Source: Granulicella sp. dw_53
GTDB lineage: Bacteria > Acidobacteriota > Terriglobia > Terriglobales > Acidobacteriaceae
Assembly: GCF_018449545.1 (NCBI RefSeq)
Contig: NZ_JAAVUR010000007.1
Location: 1 to 64,000, forward strand
Length of the DNA: 64,000 nt
Direction: 5' to 3'
The notes below the pieces were generated by a model that was not told where the DNA came from, did no database searches, and saw only the letters and a program-made list of their open reading frames with translations. Position numbers and translations under genes: made by a program. This document shows positions 24,048-34,300 of this stretch, in pieces. The first letter of the stretch is position 1, and every line of letters starts with the position of its first letter.

Positions 24048-27000
24048 ATGAAGCAACGTTCGAAAGCACTATTGTGGCTCTTTCTCCTAGGTGTGTCTGT
24101 TGTCACTCGTTTATATGCGCAGGTGGAAGGAGGCATTATCACCGGCAATGTCTCTGACAGCAGCGGTGCGGCCATCTCGAAGGCATCGGTCGATATTGTG
24201 AATGTTGCGAGTGGGGAGCATATTCCGACGACCGCGAACAGACGTGGAGATTTTACGAGTGCGACCCTGCGTCCTGGTACTTACAGCGTTACGGTAACTG
24301 CGCCGGGATTCAAGACGGTGATACAGGATGGGTTGGTGTTGCAGGTCGGAAGCAAGTCTGCCGTCAATGTCGTTCTGCCGGTCGGTGATGCGGGCGAGAC
24401 GGTGGAAGTAACTGCGCAGGCACCCGCGATGGAGACGACGCAGGGCACTGTCGGTACGGTCGTCGAAGCGCAGCCGGTTCAGGAACTGCCATTGAACGGA
24501 CGCAACGCATTGGCGCTTACTTTGGAGACGCCCGCCGTGCGATCGAACTCAGCGACTAATCCTCAAGGTTTTGCGGATCGAGGAACATCGCTCGCGGCCA
24601 TCGTCATCAACAATGGACCTACGGCGATGAACGCAAATTTATTGGATGGTGCTAACAATCTTAATAATTTTTCAGGAGAGCTCGCGATCAATCCCGCGGT
24701 CGATTCTGTTCAGGAGTTCAAGGTGCAGACCGGATATATGTCGGCGGAGTATGGGCTGACAGGCGGCGGTGTCATCACACTGGCTTCGAAGTCAGGTTCC
24801 AACGGGTATCACGGGGATGTGTATGAGTTCTTTCGGAACGACTACCTCGATGCGCGGGATTGGTTTCTCGACCCGACCTCGAAGAAACCTCCGCTACGTT
24901 ACAACCAGTTCGGCGGGGCAGTTGGCGGGCCGGTGATGCGCGATAAGCTTTTCTTCTTTGCCAACTTTGAAGAGTTTCGTTATGTTACCAGCGCTGTATA
25001 TACCGCCACAGTACCGACGCTGCGGCAGCGAACAGGAGACTTCTCCGACCTTCAGACATGCTCGCTTGATGCGAATAAGAACACCGTGGTGAAACTGGTA
25101 AAGATCTATGATCCGGCGACAACCAAGGCTTCGGGAACTACATTTTCGCGAGCCCAGTTTCCGGGCAACAAGATCAATCGTGCGCTGGATCCAGTGGCGC
25201 TCAACATACAGAACGCCATTTATCCAACGCCTAATAGAACCTCTTCGGATGCATGCGAGGCTCTTTCCAGTACAAACAATTTTCAGAGTGTAAAGCCGAA
25301 TGTCCGGTCCATGTATCAGTCGCTTGGACGTCTCGACTACCGCATTTCGAGTAAGCAGAGCATGTTTGCGCGGTATGCCTACTATGTGAATAACACCGAT
25401 AACGGAAGCACGAATGGTTCCTACCTGCCATCTCCCATCGTGGCTAAACGCTATGACAGCTTCGGCAGTCAAAGCGCCGTTGTGGAGCATACCTACGTCT
25501 TTTCCCCTTCGACGATCAATGAACTTCGTCTTGCAGTTACGCGCACTACCTTTCCCTTTGTGGTGGCGAACTACAACCAGGACTGGCCTTCTAAATTAGG
25601 ATTTCCAACCAACGTTCCACCGTTTGTCTTTCCGACGATCACGGGCACCGGTCTGCCTGCAGTGAATGGCCAGGTGGGTCAGCGTAATACCGCCAATCCG
25701 CAGATAATCGATACCGTTACTGTGAACCATGGGCGCCACAACGTCCGTTTCGGTTTTGTTGCCGCGCATAGTCAGTCGAATAATAGCCAATTGACGACGC
25801 CTTCGGGCAATTTCAGCTTCTCCAGCGCTCTCACGAACCTACCGAGCAGTACAGCCGGCACGGGCAGCGCGTATGCTAGTTTTCTTCTTGGATCAGTTCA
25901 GAGCGCGACTCTGACGGTATATCGTGAGCCGGGTTACTGGAATTTTCTAGCATCCGGTTTTATTCAAGACGACTTCAAGGTATCGCCACGATTCACGATC
26001 AATGCCGGACTGCGATATGACTTTCAGGAGACTCCTCATGAACACCATGACGGTCTGAGTAACTTTGATCCTAACGGTGTGAGCCCCAGTGTTGGCCAGC
26101 GAGGCACGACTGCCTACGCGCAGCATGGCGGATACGGCCGCACCTTTACGGGAAACGACTATAAAGACTATGGGCCGCGGCTGGGCTTTGCCTGGGATGT
26201 CTTTGGCGATGGCAAGACCTCACTTCGCGGCGGCGCAGGTATTTATTACGTCAGTCTCAACAATCAGCTCTTCAATCAGCCTACCGCGGGATTCTCTTCT
26301 ACGACGACGTCGTACACCTCGACGAACTCCGGGATCACTCCTGCCCTTCAACTCTCCAATGGATTTTCGTCGCCGCCTCTACAGCCCCTGGGCGCAGATG
26401 GTGGACCAGACTTTCTCCTTGGCCAGGCAATTGCTTATGTACAACCGAAGAGCAGTACCCCCATGTCACAGCAGTGGAATCTAAATATTCAACATGAGTT
26501 GCCGGGTCGCTTTGTTACGGAGATCGGATATTTAGGAAATTACGGCGTACATATGATCGCCGGAGACTACAACATGAATGTGCTGCCGAACCAATATCTT
26601 TCACTGGGTACGGCGCTCACACAAAACGTTCCTAATCCCTATGCCGGCAAAGTGCCGGGTTCCCTTGGCGCGGCTACGATTACAAGGAAGCAGAGCCTGC
26701 TGCCGTTCCCTTACTACGGAGCTATCACTGTTACGAGTCCAAGGGATGGGAACTTTCATGGGGATGCGATGTTCGTTGCTGTTCAGAGACACGGCAATCA
26801 CGGACTTACCTTGCTTAGCAGCTACACTTTTAGCAAGCTGCTCGACAATGGCATCCAAGACGCTCTCGACGGATACATCGGCGTTTCAACCGCCGGTGGC
26901 GCCGTCACACCTCAGGACCCCAATAACCGACAAGCCGAGTACAGCCTTGATCCGACGGATATTAAGCATCGCTTTGTCGGAAGCGCGCTTTACGAGCTTC

Positions 27001-27530
27001 CCTTCGGACATGGGAAAAAGTTCTTCGCGAACGGTGGCGGCGTCGTAGATCGCCTTATTCGTGGGTGGCAGTTCAACACTATCGTTACAGCACAAAGTGG
27101 TCTGCCAATTCGAATCAGCGGAGCAAATAACAGTGCGGCCTCCCGTCCCAACTTCGTTGCAGGTAAAACGGCAGCGAATGTGAACAAGTCTGATCGAAGT
27201 GTGAAGTCGTGGTTCGATACGACTGTCTTTCAGAATCCCGATCCTTACACCTTCGGCAATGTGCCGCGCGTTCTGCCAAACTCGCGCGGGCCGAAGTATA
27301 TTGACGTCGATGCATCTGTCTTCAAGACCACGAACATCGCCGAGAACGTCGATCTTCAGTTGCGTCTCGAATCCTTCAACATGTTCAATCATCCGAACTT
27401 TGGACTGCCAAGCGGAGCGTTTGTGCCAGCCTCAGGTAACAACGGGCTGAATACCAGTTCGAGCTTCGGTCAGATCACGACTGACTTTCAGCCACGAAAT
27501 GTTCAGCTTGCTGTCAAAGTGATTTTCTAG
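24048..27530 (+). CDS. TonB-dependent receptor 2 (Oar-like, carboxypeptidase-regulatory N-domain)
   Basis: 1160 residues, outer membrane. The signal peptide is MKQRSKALLWLFLLGVSVVT, cleaved near RLYAQ. The regulatory domain (about 28-110) reads GGIITGNVSDSSGAAISKASVDIVN and LRPGTYSVTVTAPGFKT. The plug (about 115-260) includes QPVQELPLNGRNALAL, LLDGANNLNNFSGE and GGGVITLASKSGSNGYHGDVYEFFRND. The barrel runs to the terminal strand (VQLAVKVIF). The PLNGRN box is the hallmark of this acidobacterial family. It lies downstream of a XylR-type regulator and is convergent with a secreted hydrolase gene three bases away. A glycan or oligosaccharide substrate is plausible from the context. Confidence 0.93.
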   Translation: MKQRSKALLWLFLLGVSVVTRLYAQVEGGIITGNVSDSSGAAISKASVDIVNVASGEHIPTTANRRGDFTSATLRPGTYSVTVTAPGFKTVIQDGLVLQVGSKSAVNVVLPVGDAGETVEVTAQAPAMETTQGTVGTVVEAQPVQELPLNGRNALALTLETPAVRSNSATNPQGFADRGTSLAAIVINNGPTAMNANLLDGANNLNNFSGELAINPAVDSVQEFKVQTGYMSAEYGLTGGGVITLASKSGSNGYHGDVYEFFRNDYLDARDWFLDPTSKKPPLRYNQFGGAVGGPVMRDKLFFFANFEEFRYVTSAVYTATVPTLRQRTGDFSDLQTCSLDANKNTVVKLVKIYDPATTKASGTTFSRAQFPGNKINRALDPVALNIQNAIYPTPNRTSSDACEALSSTNNFQSVKPNVRSMYQSLGRLDYRISSKQSMFARYAYYVNNTDNGSTNGSYLPSPIVAKRYDSFGSQSAVVEHTYVFSPSTINELRLAVTRTTFPFVVANYNQDWPSKLGFPTNVPPFVFPTITGTGLPAVNGQVGQRNTANPQIIDTVTVNHGRHNVRFGFVAAHSQSNNSQLTTPSGNFSFSSALTNLPSSTAGTGSAYASFLLGSVQSATLTVYREPGYWNFLASGFIQDDFKVSPRFTINAGLRYDFQETPHEHHDGLSNFDPNGVSPSVGQRGTTAYAQHGGYGRTFTGNDYKDYGPRLGFAWDVFGDGKTSLRGGAGIYYVSLNNQLFNQPTAGFSSTTTSYTSTNSGITPALQLSNGFSSPPLQPLGADGGPDFLLGQAIAYVQPKSSTPMSQQWNLNIQHELPGRFVTEIGYLGNYGVHMIAGDYNMNVLPNQYLSLGTALTQNVPNPYAGKVPGSLGAATITRKQSLLPFPYYGAITVTSPRDGNFHGDAMFVAVQRHGNHGLTLLSSYTFSKLLDNGIQDALDGYIGVSTAGGAVTPQDPNNRQAEYSLDPTDIKHRFVGSALYELPFGHGKKFFANGGGVVDRLIRGWQFNTIVTAQSGLPIRISGANNSAASRPNFVAGKTAANVNKSDRSVKSWFDTTVFQNPDPYTFGNVPRVLPNSRGPKYIDVDASVFKTTNIAENVDLQLRLESFNMFNHPNFGLPSGAFVPASGNNGLNTSSSFGQITTDFQPRNVQLAVKVIF

Positions 27531-27533
27531 CTT

Positions 27534-28583
27534 CTACTTCGCGCTATCAAACTCGCTTGCCATTACTGTTCTTGGATGGAGTTGATTCGCCAGCCATTCT
27601 GTAATGCCGCCGAGGAATACTGATTTATGTTGTGCCTCCTTATCCGGATAGTGCACGACATCGATGGTCCTTGGTGCGGCGCCGGCGATCTTTTCCTTTG
27701 CTGCCGATGGCGTGACGGGATCGTCTGTGACCTGTTGGATGCGGATCGACTTTCCCTCCAGTTGAGGAAGGTAGTTCACTGGGTCGAGGTTCGCGACCTT
27801 TTGCAGGAACTCCGGTTTGAGGTATGCGGCGCGCTCCTCTTCCGGGATCTGCTTCGAACCCTTCAGCCATTCAGGCCAATCGCCCCATGGGTCTGTCACG
27901 TCGATTGCGCTGATCCGCGAATCGGCCGCGGCGGCGAGAATCGCGATGGCCCCTCCTGAGCCTTGTCCGTACATGCCCACATGCTTCATGTCGAGATCCT
28001 TGCGTGTCTCCAGGTAGTTCAACACCATTTGCACATCGTGGGCTGATGTCGAGAGCGCTTCCTGCAGTTCGCTCACAAACCATTCCCTCATCGGTCGTGG
28101 AGTGTGGAAGCGCTGCCAGGAGAGTGCTGATCCAAAGCCGACGATCGCGAGTCCGTTCTGCTTGGACTGGCTGCACCAGTAGTCGGTTCGAAAGATGTTG
28201 GTGTCGAAGGTGTAGTTGAGAAGAAACAATCCGACCGGGGGATTTTCGACTCCAGTAGGCCGTATTACGTAGAGGTCGATGGGATCGGCTTGACGCCACT
28301 CTAGGCGAAGTAGCTCGCGCGTGCAACCCTCGGGCAATTCGCTTTTGCTCATGGGCACGCCGGCCACGGATTGTGTCGGAAGCCCACTCTTTGCGAGCGA
28401 GATCGTCGTCCAATTTTCCTTGGGTGGTTCAACTGCGGCGGACTTTGCAGCTTCCTCGAATACGAGCGGTTTCTCTGGTGTCGCCGACTGAGGAGATTGG
28501 GGGGTCGGAGTTGTAGTCTGGGCTTGTAGGCTGGGGATCGTCAGCGTGAGGAGGGTGAACGCGACGGCGAGCTTGTGACACAT
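27534..28583 (-). CDS. Secreted alpha/beta hydrolase
   Basis: 349 residues from the ATG at 28583, which has AGGAGA 8 bases upstream; a start 12 codons earlier would spoil the signal peptide (MCHKLAVAFTLLTLTIPSLQAQ). A Pro/Thr linker follows, then an alpha/beta-hydrolase fold. The nucleophile elbow appears as YGQGSGGAIAIL (Ser in a GxGSGG variant of GxSxG), followed by DVTDPWGDWPEWL. A late HYPDKEAQHKSVFLGGI probably carries the catalytic His. Substrate unknown; an esterase or peptidase role is possible. It is convergent with TonB receptor 2 with only three bases between stop codons and no terminator visible. Confidence 0.83.
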   Translation of the reverse strand: MCHKLAVAFTLLTLTIPSLQAQTTTPTPQSPQSATPEKPLVFEEAAKSAAVEPPKENWTTISLAKSGLPTQSVAGVPMSKSELPEGCTRELLRLEWRQADPIDLYVIRPTGVENPPVGLFLLNYTFDTNIFRTDYWCSQSKQNGLAIVGFGSALSWQRFHTPRPMREWFVSELQEALSTSAHDVQMVLNYLETRKDLDMKHVGMYGQGSGGAIAILAAAADSRISAIDVTDPWGDWPEWLKGSKQIPEEERAAYLKPEFLQKVANLDPVNYLPQLEGKSIRIQQVTDDPVTPSAAKEKIAGAAPRTIDVVHYPDKEAQHKSVFLGGITEWLANQLHPRTVMASEFDSAK

Positions 28584-28916
28584 GGTGAAATCTCCTTGAT
28601 CGAAGCCGAATGAGTCCAAGGTGCTGCAAGCTGAGCTGAAAGACTCGCTGAGGTGGCGAGTCCATCCACGATGCCGTTGGACGGACTCTGTGAAGATTAT
28701 TTCCTGCCTCTACTTTGATTGACGGTATGGAGTGGTAATTCTCAACGGCTGGGCTCGGGATTTTGCGAAAACGTAATATCCGACGGTCAGAGAGGGACTC
28801 TATTCGGTTCTGGACGTTCTTTGGAGCGGGGGTTATGGAATGTTGCCCAAAAAGTGGCAGGCCCGCTGAGTTGAGCGGGCCTGCTGTTGTTGCGATCGAT
28901 GTAGAGTGGTTGATGT
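28584..28916 (-). other. 333-base gap between hydrolase and PstS-like genes
   Basis: It holds the AGGAGA site of the hydrolase and, at the far end, the terminator of the PstS-like gene. The middle (about 28620-28840) shows no gene. Confidence 0.4.
28848..28883 (-). terminator. Rho-independent terminator of the PstS-like gene
   Basis: CAGGCCCGCT (28858-28867) pairs perfectly with AGCGGGCCTG (28874-28883) around a 6-base loop. On the minus strand it is followed by CCACTTTTTGGG. It lies about 34 bases past the stop codon at 28917. Confidence 0.92.
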
Positions 28917-30593
28917 TTAGCGGCGTGAGCCGATGGTACCGGTCTTCATGCCCGTGGGTTGGCTCCGGCAGGTGGTGGAGTCTGCGCCGAGGGTAAGTAC
29001 GACACCGCCTACGTCACCGCCAACCTCTGGATTGGTGCAGTTGCTGGTGGGGACGTTTCCTACATGGCCGTTAGCAATTGCGGTGGGTTGACCGGCTGGG
29101 GCGGGCGGGAGGAAGTGCGAACGGACGACCGAGATGTTCGTTGCAGTGATGAAGTCAGGACGAGATGTGTTGGTGTTGAAGTTGACAAAGTGCTGGGCTG
29201 CGGTTGCCAAGGTCTGTGCACTCGCGGTTCCAGTGGTATCGCTGGAGAGAGTGACGAACCGAAGCAGCGACCAGATGGGGTAGTTCACGCTGGCGTTGTT
29301 GATGTTTGCCAGGGTGACGTTCGCCATATCACTGGTTCCGGAGAGCGGAATGATGCCGGTATGGCCAGCAGAGGCGGTGATCAGCGGATCGACGCCATCG
29401 ACGGTCAAATACCGGGCGTTGGGGGCGGCGGCGCTGGTGAAGCCGGCGAAGTTAGCGACGCTCCAGAAGCCGTAGCCGATAACGTCGTTGTTGGCGGCAG
29501 CGATGACCTGGGAGAGCTCCTGCCCAGTGCCGATCGCCCGCTTGCGGGAGCCGGTGAGTGGGTTGACGATGGGGCAGTTTCCGGCCTCTTGCGAGGTCTG
29601 GAATCCCGAGGCGGTTCTGTTCGGTACGTTGTACTCCATGGTGTTGAAGGTTCCAGAGAGCGGCTCACGGATGAGAGTCGTTACTGGGTTTCCCGAGTCC
29701 ACACCGTTGACCTGGCCGGTCAGGGTGAAGGTTCCATTGAGGAACTTCGCCAGGTTGGCGCTGGAGATGTTGGTGAACGTGCGGGTACCGAAGCCAGAGG
29801 TAGAGTTCTGACCGTTGACGACGACCAGGATCGGGGTGGCTCCAACCGGCGTCACGGCGTAGCCGCTGGGCAGGGTAAAGTCGATGACGTGGAATACAGA
29901 GGAGCTGAAGGAGCTGGTGATGTTATCGCCGTTGTTGTAGCCGAGTCCCAGATACTGGGAGCCAGTGGCGACGGGCGAACCGCAAGCAACCATCGCACGC
30001 TTGGTAGCGAACCAGGCGTCCTCGGGACGGATGTCCGTTCCGGCGGCGTTCACGGTCGCAGCGTTGAGCGCGTTCGCGATCGCGAGAGGAAGCGCAGTCT
30101 CGGACCGAGTTGCGTCGTTGGTGGGGTAGAGGAGCCCGGCTGAGGTGGGAACGCCGGTCGGGTAGGTGATGCCGCACTTGGAGGGAGAGAGGTGGGCGTT
30201 GAAGAGGCAGCGGTCGCCGACGACCGAGTCCGTCTGCAGATAGGCATAGATCGTGGTGGGGGAGGTGCTGGTGATGGCGGTGCAGCTTCCAGCTACTGGC
30301 GTCCACGCCACCCAGGCATTGCCGGTGTCAGCTAACGGTCCAACAGGGGCGCTGGTGTCGGTTGCCGAGACGACGTTGGAGAGGGCGGCAGTGTTGTTGC
30401 CGGTCCAGACGCAGGAAGCACCAATAGGCGAGGTGCCCGAGGTGTTCGATGCGGCGAGGCCAGACTCGAGAAAGAGAGCGGAGGATCCAATTCCATTGAT
30501 CGCAACAGTCGGAGCTTGCGCGTTTGCCTGAACGGCCAGCGTGCAGAGAGCCGTAGCAACCGCGAACGGTAAAGTTCTGAGCAACTTCTTCAT
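28917..30593 (-). CDS. Secreted PstS-like substrate-binding protein
   Basis: 558 residues. The ATG at 30593 has AAGGAG 7-8 bases upstream and opens a signal peptide (MKKLLRTLPFAVATALCTL...ANAQA). The mature protein resembles a large PBP-like/PstS domain: an N-terminal INGIGSSALFLESGLAA, a central TLIREPLSGTFNTMEYNV that recalls the RxxGSGT phosphate-loop of PstS, and GYGFWSVANFAGFT. It is Ser/Thr/Asn-rich and about 200 residues longer than E. coli PstS. No pstCAB or phoU genes are near. It may bind phosphate or another anion at the surface. A perfect terminator follows. A long plus-strand frame over this gene is an artefact. Confidence 0.75.
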   Translation of the reverse strand: MKKLLRTLPFAVATALCTLAVQANAQAPTVAINGIGSSALFLESGLAASNTSGTSPIGASCVWTGNNTAALSNVVSATDTSAPVGPLADTGNAWVAWTPVAGSCTAITSTSPTTIYAYLQTDSVVGDRCLFNAHLSPSKCGITYPTGVPTSAGLLYPTNDATRSETALPLAIANALNAATVNAAGTDIRPEDAWFATKRAMVACGSPVATGSQYLGLGYNNGDNITSSFSSSVFHVIDFTLPSGYAVTPVGATPILVVVNGQNSTSGFGTRTFTNISSANLAKFLNGTFTLTGQVNGVDSGNPVTTLIREPLSGTFNTMEYNVPNRTASGFQTSQEAGNCPIVNPLTGSRKRAIGTGQELSQVIAAANNDVIGYGFWSVANFAGFTSAAAPNARYLTVDGVDPLITASAGHTGIIPLSGTSDMANVTLANINNASVNYPIWSLLRFVTLSSDTTGTASAQTLATAAQHFVNFNTNTSRPDFITATNISVVRSHFLPPAPAGQPTAIANGHVGNVPTSNCTNPEVGGDVGGVVLTLGADSTTCRSQPTGMKTGTIGSRR

Positions 30594-31301
30594 GGTGCTT
30601 CTCCTTGGTATTCCCTTGAAGCTTGTTAAAGTTGAAGACAATAGCCACGCTCGAGTGGCAGCGAGCCCACTTCCAGCGAAGGCGGTTTCTCAGCCTGAAC
30701 TCAGACCAACGACGGAGAGAGACATGCCGAGTACTTCCGAACAAGATGCAGACCCGAGAATCCCGGGGAACAAAAGACTGTGCCGATTGGTTCGGAGGTG
30801 CTAGTTATTTTTGCCCTCTACTGATGATGACGACGGAGCTCAGGCTTTCCCAACGACTCAGGTCGCCGATTCATCGAATTACAACTTTCGCGTGGGAAGT
30901 AAGAACGTGGTCCGCGCAGTAAAGCTGATGCGAAGTACAGGCGCACGATGGATGGTTGCCTCTCGATGAGAGCAGCTCCGATGAATTCACATCGATGTAA
31001 TACAAAGGCGGAAATCGTCTGATAAAACTTTAGTTACTCCTGCACCTCTTGTGTGCTTAGCGCGTCATCGCGCTTGAGCGAATGTGTGTTCTTCCATCTC
31101 GCCCGCACCTAGATTCCACTAGAAAATAATTCGAAATATTTTTGGATTTGCCGTTGAGAACTGACCTGCTCAAAAGTCATTTCTATTAGACGGTCTTTTA
31201 ATTTTTCAACTTCTCGCTGCCGCGCTTCCTGTTTGTGCGTATCGAACGTTCATACGCTGGTTGGGAACCGCTGGGGCAAGCAGTATTTTCCAGGAGAGTT
31301 C
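30594..31301. other. 708-base divergent control region
   Basis: Separates the minus-strand PstS-like gene from the plus-strand lipoprotein A gene. No gene is supported. A small hairpin GCCAC/GTGGC lies at about 30643-30658. The part from about 30990 to 31215 is distinctly AT-rich (for example around 31120-31150) and is the likely promoter region of the lipoprotein locus. Confidence 0.45.
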
Positions 31302-34300
31302 ATGCAAGTTCTGCGACGGATCGTGAGCCGGCAGGTTGTGTTGGCCATGACGCTGGTGGGTGTTTTAACGATGGTTGGATGCTCTGGCGACAGTTCGTCT
31401 TCGGGGCCAAATGTAACCGCGACACCTACGTTCAATCCTGGTGCGGGAAGCTATAACACCTCACAGACTGTAACGATCTCCGACTCGACCCCTGGAGCAG
31501 TGCTGTACTGCACTACGGATGGGACGACGCCGACGACCTCTTCTCCGCAGTGCAGCCAGCCGACCACGGTTTTTAAAACAGAGTTCCTGCAGGCGATTGC
31601 GGCCGCTCCCGGCAAGACTTCCAGCACGGTCGCATCCGCGGGCTACACCATCAACCTGAACGCCGCGGCCACGCCCACCTTCTCTCCCGCGGGTGGCAGC
31701 TATACCTCGGCGCAGACCGTGACAATTAGCGACGCCACGGCTGGCGCAAATATCTACTTCACCACTGATGGAAGCGTGCCTACGGCTACTTCGACGCTGT
31801 ATACGGCTCCGCTGACTATTTCCAAGAGCATGACGTTGAGCGCGATCGCGATCGCTTCAGGCTTTGCCAACAGCGGGATCGCTAGTGCTTCGTATCTTGT
31901 CGGTACAGGGACGGCGGCGCCGGTGATCTCGCCTGCGGGTGGAACGTTTGGGGCGGCGCAGAACGTGACCATTACGGATGCGACTTCGGGCGCGAACATC
32001 TATTACACGGTCGACGGCAGTGTGCCTACGTCTTCGTCGACTCCCTACTCGGGTCCGATCAATGTCTCCGCCAACCAGACCATTAGCACGATCGCCATCG
32101 CCTCGGGCACAGCCAGCGTGGTGACCACTGCGAGCTTTACGATCACCATTCCCGCCGCCGCACCGCCGACGTTCTCTCCTGCCGGGGGCACTTATTCGAC
32201 GGCGCAGAATGTCATCCTCAGCGATACGACTCCCGGTGCAACGATCTATTACGCGGTCGACGGCAGCACCCCCACTACCTCTTCGACGAAGTACGACAAC
32301 ACCTCCATCGCGGTCGGCGGGAGCGAGACCATCAAGGCCATCGCGACGGCCACCGGCTTCGGTAGTAGTGCGGTGGCGAGCGCGACCTATACGCTCAATC
32401 TCTCCGTCGCGACGCCGACGTTCTCTCCTGCGGCCGGTACCTTCAGCGCGGCGCAGACGGTCACGATCAACGATGCGACCGCCGGAGCGACGATCTACTA
32501 CACGATCGACGGCAGCGCTCCGAGCACATCCTCGACCAAGTACACCGGTACCGCCATTGCGGTCGCGTCGACTGAGACTCTCAATGCAGTTGCGGCGGTG
32601 GGCAATACTCTCAGCTCCGTGGCCACGGCTACTTACACGATCAATATTCCATCCACCTTCAGCGGAAACGTCTTAAGCGGCACGCTGCCGGTGAACGGAG
32701 CGCAGGTGGTGCTGTATGCCGCCGGGCAGAGCGACTATGCCTCCAGCGCGGACACGCTGAGCACGACCGCCGTAACCACCGACGCCAGCGGCGCGTTTGC
32801 CTTCTCGTACAACTGCCCGGCGTCTCCGGGAGACCTGGTGTACGTGGTGGCGACGGGAGGCAGCACGGGCAGTGGAGGAGCCAACCCCAGCCTGGCGCTG
32901 ATGGCGGCGCTCGGTCCTTGCGGGAGCATCCCGCCGACCACCAAGGTGGTCGTCAATGAGGTTACGACGGTGGCTTCGGCGTACGCGTTATCGCAGTTCA
33001 TGACCGGTGCGGCCAATGTAGGCGCGGCCGCTACCACGGCCAGCTATCACGGACTGGCCAATGCCTTCAAGACGGTGCGAAACCTGGTGGATCTCACCAC
33101 CGGGCAGGCGCTCGACCATACGCCCGCGTATCCGACGAATCTGACGGGAGATCCGAATATCCTCAACAACAGCACCGTTCCCCAGTCCCGCATCAACACA
33201 TTGGCGAATACGCTGAACTCTTGCGCAACGGCTGGGGGGGCCTGCTCCACTCTCTTCCAGGCGGCGACGCCATCCTCCGGCTCTGCGCCTGCGGATACGT
33301 TGCAGGCTATCCTGAACATCGCTCAACATCCCGGCAACCAGGCAGGGATGGTCTTCAACGTCGCAGCGGGCAGCGGTCCCTTCACTCCGGCGTTGACGGC
33401 TGCACCCAATGACTGGACCCTTGCCCTTACCTATACGGGTGGTGGACTTGGGTTTGCGCCAGGCATCCAGATTCCCTTCGCGACAGGCCGAAATACTTCA
33501 GGTCAATTTCTAAATACGGCCATGGCGATCGACGCTACGGGGAACATATGGGTCACTGGATTTAATAATAATAGCGTCAACTCGACGATCGATCCCGATC
33601 AGTTCAGCGGCATGATCGCAGAGTTCAGCAATCAAGGCACCCCCTTGACGCAGCCTTCGCAGTTCGCCTCGGGTACGCCTTCGGCAGCAACCTTTGGCGG
33701 GTACATTCCGATAAAACAATTCACTGGCAACGGAATAAATAATGGAGGGACTCAGGTTCCGCAATCTATCGCCTTAGACCCGTCAGGAAATGCATGGGTT
33801 CTTGGCGGTAGCGGATCAGCTGGAGGCGGTAGCGCGACCACCTCCTCCGGTGGAGCTTTAACGGAGATCGGCCCTGGCTTGTCCGTTGTGCTTCCCTATG
33901 TGAACCTCGGCTCCGCGTCTGCATATTCTAGTATTGCGATCGACGGTGGCAGCAATGTGTGGGCCTTCGGTTCCAACGGTCTTCAAGAATTTGACAGCAG
34001 CGGAAAGCTGGCTCTTGGTCCCGATTCCGGTGTCAACAACCCTGCAAGCCCTTTTGGGTATGGAGCTCTCCCGGCACTCATCTTCGATTCCAATGGGACT
34101 AGTCTTTGGGCCTCCGATAATAGTTGCTGTGGAGATCTTTATCAGATCAATCCCAAGAACGATACGGCCATAGTCGACTATTTCGCCAATGCGCCCGGTA
34201 CATACACTCCTCTAGTCGCAGGGAGCGCTGACGCGGCTACTGGCAACCCTGGCAATATCTATGGCTGTGGAGATGCAAACACAACCGGTCCGATACTTGA

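Noticed and set aside
28959..30143. A 394-residue plus-strand frame
   Set aside because: It is antisense to the PstS-like gene, which has signal peptide, ribosome-binding site and terminator; the frame has none.
31419..32652. Repeat array considered as CRISPR-like
   Set aside because: The units are long, in frame and encode a repeated protein domain; there are no short identical repeats with unique spacers anywhere in the window.
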